The translations under genes and the position numbers were made by a program. Below the pieces are notes generated by a model. The model was not told the DNA's origin. It was given only the letters and a program-made list of their open reading frames with translations, and made no database searches. 64,000 nucleotides of DNA from Candidatus Riflebacteria bacterium HGW-Riflebacteria-1 (GTDB lineage: Bacteria; Muiribacteriota; Ozemobacteria; Ozemobacterales; Ozemobacteraceae): the NCBI GenBank assembly GCA_002839445.1, contig PGYB01000007.1, forward strand, positions 46,558 through 110,557, given 5' to 3'. Position 1 is the first letter of the stretch. Every line of letters begins with the position of its first letter. Positions 58,815 through 64,000 of this stretch are shown piece after piece.

Positions 58815-61800
58815 TCAATTTTCATGTTGAGAGCATTTAACCGGTTCTCCGCCTTTTTTTTCCCAGTTTGCTGAGTCGGGGCATGGCAGAATGCCCATCT
58901 CTGCTGCCAGTTTTTTGAGGTCGTCGCTGTTCAGATCAGTAACCTTGTTGTTCTCAAGAATCTTGTTCAAGCGCCGACGACTGAAACTGCATGAGGCCCC
59001 CGCATCGAAAAAAACTGCAATTGCCGGCGACAACGCGTGGCTGGAGCAGGTTACAACACCACTCTGTCCGTCAACCATGATTTTGCCATTCTCCGGGCAA
59101 ATATCACTCTGTTCGCGCGGATAAAACATGCGGTTCAAAAAACATCTTGTGTGGTTAAGATACCTCAGTAGAAAGCGCTGCAAAATCGGATTGATTCTCT
59201 GCAGGCGTTTTTCAATGAACTGGTCAGCACGCTCAAAATCTGTCGAAATGTAGATGATATCTTTTTCCTGACGAACTTTGATCGTGGTTTCGATTCCGAT
59301 ATTTTGGGTAAATATCTTAAAACCGAAAAGTTCTCTGGCCAGGCGGCGCATGAAGGCATCGTTCTCGGTATTGCCGGTGGTGACCGTCGAAAACTCATTA
59401 AGATTGCCACTTTCATAAGTGTATCTTGTAAAGATTCTGTTGAATGGGCGGAAAGGGTTGGCGATAAATGGGCGCAACATGCGGGGAAGCATTTGACTGA
59501 GCACCTGCCAGTCGTATATTATCGCGGCAAAGTTACCGCCGTCGTATTTAAGGACAGGCTTTAGAACTGCTATGGCTGCTTTGTCTGTGAATGGCTTTGC
59601 ACTAATGTACAGTGCGTTGCCTTCTGCTTGCAGAAACAACTGGCGTTTGCGGGCGAAAGTGACCTTTTTCATGTTCGCATTGTCAGTCTGCTCTGCTTGC
59701 CCGTTAAGCTGTTCCAGGAAGTCACAGAAAAGCGTCATCATTGTTTTGCCCGGAGTATCTTTGGCTTCGATGCGGACTACCGCGGTTCTACCTGGCCGTC
59801 TGAACTTGTCGATAAAGACTGTAATCGTTTTGTCAGAAAAAACCTGCATTCCTGGCAGAAAAACCTTTATCTGGGCAAAGAAGCGCGGTCCAAGAGAAAA
59901 GATGATCGGGTGCCCGGTTACCGGTGGAAACCCGGCAAAGAGAGTGCTGGTGGCAGGTTCTGCCGAAGGCGTCTGGTCTGCAGCAGCTTCAGGTTTGCCA
60001 GCTGGTTCGTCTGTCTGTGCAGCTGCATCAGGAGTGCTGACACTGGTATCTTCGCTGCTATAAGCTTCTTCGGATGTCAGATCTTGTTCAACAGGTATAA
60101 GGTCAGCTGTGTCGTTATCCTGTTCGACTACTGTTATCCTGGGCTGTTTTACTTCTGCAAATTTGTAACTGCTGAAAAGCGGTTCCTTTAACGATCTCTC
60201 GCCGCTTTTGATGTCGGCACAGAGCTTGGTAAGCTCAACTGCCTTGTCGTAGAGCTTTTCTTCCTGATACATCCTGGCGATGCCCATGAGAATGTTGTTA
60301 ATTCTGTTGCGATCGGCATTCTCTGTGAACATACCATGATAATCAGCCAGCGCCTTGTGGTAATACTTGAGCCTGATCGCTACATAGAGAGAACTGTCAG
60401 GATCTTTTAACGCCGGGTCCGTTTTGTGAGCTTCTTTTAAGTAAGTCAGCGCCTGATCAAAGTCATTGCGATCGAGATAGACGCGGCCAATGTGCAGAAG
60501 TATCTCGCCTTGTCCTGGTGCAATTTGAGCGGCTTTGAGCAGTTGAGTAAGTGCGGCGTCGAGATCTCCCATACGATAATAGGCCCAGCCAAGAGTGTCA
60601 AGATATGAGGCATTGCCCGGTTCAAGGCGAACCGCAGTCTTGGCCATGGCAAGAGCTTCTGGTATCTTGCGGTTCTGCTCTGTATAAAGATAGGCAAGGT
60701 TGTTAAGAGCTTCGACCGCATCGGGTTTTATGGCAATTGCCTGTTCATAGTATTCTGCCGCTTTATCATGTTGCCCGGTAGCGTAATATACGGTGCCAAG
60801 GTGATAATGAGGGTCATAAACGTTTTTGCGTATTGACAGCGACTTTTTTAACTCTTCTTCGGCTTTGGCATAATCGCGATTCTTGAACGCAGCCCAGCCA
60901 AGGCTGTCTCTGAAGCCCGGATTCTCGGGGTTAATGTCGACGGCTCGCTGACAGAACTCCTGAGCCTGCTTCGTATTAACTCCGTATTCAGCGTAAAGAA
61001 AGCCGAGATTGTTGAGGGCGTGCGGGTTGTGCGGAGAGATGGCCAGGATCTTTTTATAGACAGCTTCTTCAAGCCAGAAAGGTTCTTGTTTGCCAGTGCC
61101 CTGGTAATTCTCGTGCAGGCCCATGTAAATGCCAAGCAGGGCATTCTGCAGCTTGTGGTTGCGAGGATCCAGGTTAGAAGACCTCTCGTAAGAGGCTATA
61201 GCCAGAAACAGCGATGAGTCCAGTGAACCAAGAAAGCGAAATGCCTGCCCCATGATATAGTAATAGTGGGCTGTGCGCGGAATAAGTCCAAGAGCGCGTT
61301 TCAGATCTTCTTCGGGTTTCATGGGCTTAAAGTAATCATTGGGCCGCTCGCGCAGCAGATGAAAGACAATGCCCTTCACCAGCCAGTAATCACCAACTTC
61401 TGTGAGCTGGTCCTCTGCTTCAATCAGCAGATCTTCAAATGCCTGATCCTGCTTGTTGGTCGGATCGGCTTTCTTATCTTGACTGAGAAGCAGACCTTTA
61501 AAAAAGATCTCGCGCAGTCTCTCTTCGTTGCTGACGCTTTTTTTACCAGCATTCGAAAAGAAACTACTACTCTGCTTTACCAGTTCGTCGCGGCGCGGAG
61601 TGTCTGAAAGGCGCAAAAGGCTGAACCAGCGGATGATTCCATGCAACTGCTGTATCATCGAACCTTCGTTTTCTACGAGGTACTTTTTCAGCAGGTGTAT
61701 ATTAAAATCTGCCGGCTGGCTTTTCTCGAAGCGAATTTCTTCGAACCCGAAAAGTGGCAGCCCAAAATCGAAGTTGGCTTCGGCGAGAGCCTGACCTGAA

Positions 61801-61856
61801 AAAGCCCCCAAAATCAGTATGAATGACAGAATACCGCGTAAAAACTGGTTGCGCAC
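58815..61856 (-). CDS. Large exported TPR protein with a C-terminal CP-x-CSxH domain
   Basis: The 1013-residue protein has a signal peptide (GILSFILILGAFSGQALA). About eight or nine TPR repeats fill residues 190-520, including ALNNLGFLYAEYGVNTKQA and ALNNLAYLYTEQNRKIPEA. An acidic, Ala/Pro/Thr-rich linker (about 590-655) follows. The last 350 residues contain a beta-rich domain and two short motifs of the form CP...CSxH (CPENGK...TCSSH and CPDSAN...KCSQH), reminiscent of the DUF3352-type ends of exported proteins. GTG 61856 has GGAGG seven bases upstream. It lies between the VWA gene and hfq; its role is unknown. Confidence 0.7.
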   Translation of the reverse strand: MRNQFLRGILSFILILGAFSGQALAEANFDFGLPLFGFEEIRFEKSQPADFNIHLLKKYLVENEGSMIQQLHGIIRWFSLLRLSDTPRRDELVKQSSSFFSNAGKKSVSNEERLREIFFKGLLLSQDKKADPTNKQDQAFEDLLIEAEDQLTEVGDYWLVKGIVFHLLRERPNDYFKPMKPEEDLKRALGLIPRTAHYYYIMGQAFRFLGSLDSSLFLAIASYERSSNLDPRNHKLQNALLGIYMGLHENYQGTGKQEPFWLEEAVYKKILAISPHNPHALNNLGFLYAEYGVNTKQAQEFCQRAVDINPENPGFRDSLGWAAFKNRDYAKAEEELKKSLSIRKNVYDPHYHLGTVYYATGQHDKAAEYYEQAIAIKPDAVEALNNLAYLYTEQNRKIPEALAMAKTAVRLEPGNASYLDTLGWAYYRMGDLDAALTQLLKAAQIAPGQGEILLHIGRVYLDRNDFDQALTYLKEAHKTDPALKDPDSSLYVAIRLKYYHKALADYHGMFTENADRNRINNILMGIARMYQEEKLYDKAVELTKLCADIKSGERSLKEPLFSSYKFAEVKQPRITVVEQDNDTADLIPVEQDLTSEEAYSSEDTSVSTPDAAAQTDEPAGKPEAAADQTPSAEPATSTLFAGFPPVTGHPIIFSLGPRFFAQIKVFLPGMQVFSDKTITVFIDKFRRPGRTAVVRIEAKDTPGKTMMTLFCDFLEQLNGQAEQTDNANMKKVTFARKRQLFLQAEGNALYISAKPFTDKAAIAVLKPVLKYDGGNFAAIIYDWQVLSQMLPRMLRPFIANPFRPFNRIFTRYTYESGNLNEFSTVTTGNTENDAFMRRLARELFGFKIFTQNIGIETTIKVRQEKDIIYISTDFERADQFIEKRLQRINPILQRFLLRYLNHTRCFLNRMFYPREQSDICPENGKIMVDGQSGVVTCSSHALSPAIAVFFDAGASCSFSRRRLNKILENNKVTDLNSDDLKKLAAEMGILPCPDSANWEKKGGEPVKCSQHEN

Positions 61857-61931
61857 TTGTTTGCCTCCGCCGCTCTATTTCAATTCAGATGGCTTTAATC
61901 ACTGGCAACTAAAGCCTCGTCTACCGAAGGA

Positions 61932-62978
61932 CTACGGGGCCCAGACCCGAACCCTCTTCAGGGTTTGTCCGCTGGATTCAACTGACAATTCAACAGTTCC
62001 GGGCTGATTCATATCTACGCTCGTCGAAAATTCGATAACCTGAACATTGTTAATGATCTGCCCCAGCTTTTTAAACCATTCATCAAGTTTTGCACTGTCA
62101 GGCACATAGGAGTAGTAGCCGTTGGTGCTCTCAGAAATGTTGCGCAGGGTATTAACATCAAGCCAGCCGAAACCAAAAACAAAAACTGCAACGTTATGGG
62201 TCTGACAACGCTTGATTACTGAGTCAAGAGAGTTCATCGATGAGTTGTCGTTGCCATCAGTTGTCAGAATCATGAAACGAAAATGAGGTCGTGACTGTAT
62301 CTTCTCAACGCCGCGATCCATGCCGTCAAACAGCGCGGTGTTCTGAAGACCGATGCGTTTTTGTACGGCAGCAATAATTTCCTGTTTATCAGAAGAAAGC
62401 TCGAGAATATCGTGAACGCGGGTGTTGAACTTTATAACCGCTGCCGACATCGGCAGAGTGATCTGGTTTATCAGTTCTGAATAGTTGCTTTCGATTGCAC
62501 TCAGATCCTGGGGGAACATGCTGCCTGAATAATCCATGACCGAACTGAAACTTATCGGCGCTGCCCACTCTGAATACATGTGCAGCGGGCGTGTGCGGAC
62601 GACTACCGCATTCATTTCCTGGCCGGCGGTACCAGTTACCTTGATCTTGACATCGTGTGGGTTGATGACCTTTAGTGGGCTGCCATCCTTGTCGGTTGCC
62701 GACACGAACAGGTTGAATTTTCGGGCATCTTCGCGCTCGAAACCATGAATACGCAGGGCGGTGCCAAAATCATCCTCGGGTTGCAGTTTCGGGTGGTATG
62801 AGCTGAAGAACGACAGGTAACGCCGCAGGCTTTCGAGAAAGCTGTTTTGCGCACCATAGTTTGAAGAAAGCAGATACCAGAGAACGCCCAATGCCAATAG
62901 CAGGGCTATAAACAGAAACAGCAGATACTTCCAGACGGGGATTTTTAGCCTTTCGCCTCCGGGAGCTACTTCAACCAT
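61932..62978 (-). CDS. Membrane-anchored VWA-domain protein
   Basis: The 348-residue protein has one helix (YLLFLFIALLLALGVLWYLL) near the N-terminus and a von Willebrand A domain from about residue 145 with the metal-site DYSGS, plus NTALFDGM and LTTDGNDNS. A C-terminal strand-rich tail follows. VWA domains bind proteins through a metal ion. GAGGA precedes ATG 62978. The gene lies 32 bp downstream of the window-edge gene and before the TPR gene, so all three may form one surface or envelope complex. Confidence 0.8.
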   Translation of the reverse strand: MVEVAPGGERLKIPVWKYLLFLFIALLLALGVLWYLLSSNYGAQNSFLESLRRYLSFFSSYHPKLQPEDDFGTALRIHGFEREDARKFNLFVSATDKDGSPLKVINPHDVKIKVTGTAGQEMNAVVVRTRPLHMYSEWAAPISFSSVMDYSGSMFPQDLSAIESNYSELINQITLPMSAAVIKFNTRVHDILELSSDKQEIIAAVQKRIGLQNTALFDGMDRGVEKIQSRPHFRFMILTTDGNDNSSMNSLDSVIKRCQTHNVAVFVFGFGWLDVNTLRNISESTNGYYSYVPDSAKLDEWFKKLGQIINNVQVIEFSTSVDMNQPGTVELSVESSGQTLKRVRVWAP

Positions 62979-63010
62979 GTGTGTGTCCTCATTAAGTGAT
63001 TAGTGTTGCG

Positions 63011-64000
63011 CTACTGTAGTGCCGCGTCTGACTCAATACTTCCGCCAGGGCGCTGACTGAGAATGTGTTCGAACTGATCATTGTAGTCCTGCAGAATTTT
63101 GAGAATGCCGCGCTTGATCGACAGCAGTTCATCGCTTGCTGCGCTGACCTCGTGATTCTTTTTGATTTCTTCTTCAATTGCTTCTTCAAGCTTTTTAACC
63201 CTGTCGGTCATCATCGGCAGATATTTGCTGACAATCTCGCGCTGTTTCGGGAACGGCAGAGACTTCCAGTATTCGCTGTAGACGCTTCTGATAAGGTAAA
63301 TGCCCATGGTGTTATTCTTGAGATAATCGAACATCTGAGTGATAGTGCGGCCGATCGGCTGCGGCTTATCCTGCTGGTAGCACAGCTCGAACTGCACGAG
63401 TTCATCGTTATACTCAATGCCGCGCCTGGTGTTGCTGGCATCAGCAAACATCTCATAGCGAAGCAGCAGGTAGACCATGTAGTGCTCTTCCAGCTTTTTA
63501 GCTGGTATCAGACCATAGCTTGACCACAGAATCGGGTAAGCATCATTGGTCAGAACTGCATGGCAGTTTATCTTTGCGTTGTTCTGGCGGTAGAGATTGT
63601 GCCACTGCGTGATGGCACTGATGTTGTACGGAGCGATTCCGTGCAGGGTCTGCAACAGGCTTATTTCGTATGGATTGCGGGTCGGTGCTATGGTGACGCC
63701 GATGTCGCCCTTGCGCAGCGCATCTTTGATTTCTTCAGAGAGTTTGCTGTTTTCGTCGGCGATGCCGAGAGTGACGATATTCATGCGCTGCGGGCTGTTG
63801 TTGCCGCGATCATTGAGGGTCATCAGCGGCGTGGCCTGATTCATCATGCTTTCGACGAGGCTCTTTTTAAAGCCCTTGCGAATCGAATCTTTCCAGTGAA
63901 TAAAGTCTTCGATACCGCCAAACAGGCGCCGCTCTATGATGCCGCGGCAGTATTTTACGATATCTTTTTCGAGCGAACTGCTTTCGGGATTTGTGTATTT
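63011..64000 (-). CDS. Unknown protein, C-terminal part (possibly tubulin-like)
   Basis: The frame stays open to base 64000, so the N-terminus is outside the window; the ATG at 63847 is internal. The visible 329 residues are soluble and helical at the end (SKYLPMMTDRVKKLEEAIEEEIKK). The stretch MNIVTLGIADENSKL, then DIGVTIAPTRNPYEI and ITQWHNLYRQNN, has an alternating pattern that could be the end of a nucleotide-binding fold. Some FtsZ/tubulin-like proteins lie near VWA genes, which is why that idea is mentioned, but the GTP-binding motif would be outside the window. Confidence 0.45.
   Translation of the reverse strand, partial: KYTNPESSSLEKDIVKYCRGIIERRLFGGIEDFIHWKDSIRKGFKKSLVESMMNQATPLMTLNDRGNNSPQRMNIVTLGIADENSKLSEEIKDALRKGDIGVTIAPTRNPYEISLLQTLHGIAPYNISAITQWHNLYRQNNAKINCHAVLTNDAYPILWSSYGLIPAKKLEEHYMVYLLLRYEMFADASNTRRGIEYNDELVQFELCYQQDKPQPIGRTITQMFDYLKNNTMGIYLIRSVYSEYWKSLPFPKQREIVSKYLPMMTDRVKKLEEAIEEEIKKNHEVSAASDELLSIKRGILKILQDYNDQFEHILSQRPGGSIESDAALQ

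Noticed and set aside
1..64000. tRNA, rRNA and CRISPR arrays
   Set aside because: Reading both strands I saw no T-arm/acceptor pattern, no rRNA signature and no regularly spaced repeats.

Overview
The window looks like chromosomal DNA of a Gram-negative, probably uncultivated bacterium of intermediate G+C. Evidence for a diderm envelope includes many signal peptides, an outer-membrane barrel, a LolA-like protein, OmpH/Skp-like chaperones, a decaheme cytochrome c and type IV prepilins. Motility or uptake genes (prepilins, ComEA, ComEC-like), an HD-GYP c-di-GMP phosphodiesterase and Hfq fit a surface-active lifestyle. I cannot place it in a phylum from sequence alone; a Riflebacteria-like lineage is only a guess. 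TTG and GTG starts behind good ribosome binding sites are common. No tRNA, rRNA, CRISPR array or intact transposase was seen.

Region 1 (1-14.1 kb, plus strand) is the most unusual. After the tail of an esterase comes a compact cluster: a fused adenylation-carrier protein-HMG-CoA-reductase-like enzyme, a formyltransferase, a membrane protein, a UbiA-type prenyltransferase, an RPH-like phosphotransferase, an MMPL/RND exporter, a BtaA-like aminocarboxypropyltransferase and a LolA-like periplasmic protein. Together these read like an undescribed pathway that builds a lipid-like molecule and exports it to the outer membrane. I found no described system with this gene set in memory.

Region 2 (14.1-24.4 kb) holds a Tim44/zinc-ribbon/TerB membrane protein, an outer-membrane barrel, MutM, a cysteine-rich PAS kinase-like protein, a secreted propeller and a decaheme cytochrome. 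Region 3 (24.4-34.5 kb) is a prepilin operon ending in a 1559-residue secreted protein, with three OmpH-like paralogues around it. Region 4 (34.6-53.2 kb) is mostly minus-strand housekeeping and envelope genes: M20 and M28 peptidases, HD-GYP, SSB, YdcF-like, ComEC-like without its nuclease domain, NlpC/P60, ComEA, LigA and a MazG-like hydrolase. It includes two decayed paralogues of well-known enzymes: a LeuRS lacking its catalytic core and a QueE lacking its cluster cysteines.

Region 5 (53.3-64 kb) has a second prepilin operon, a polysaccharide deacetylase, hfq, a large TPR protein, a VWA protein and the end of an unknown protein. Between hfq and the deacetylase lies a strong candidate for a sigma-54-dependent small RNA of about 83 nt ending in a nine-U terminator.
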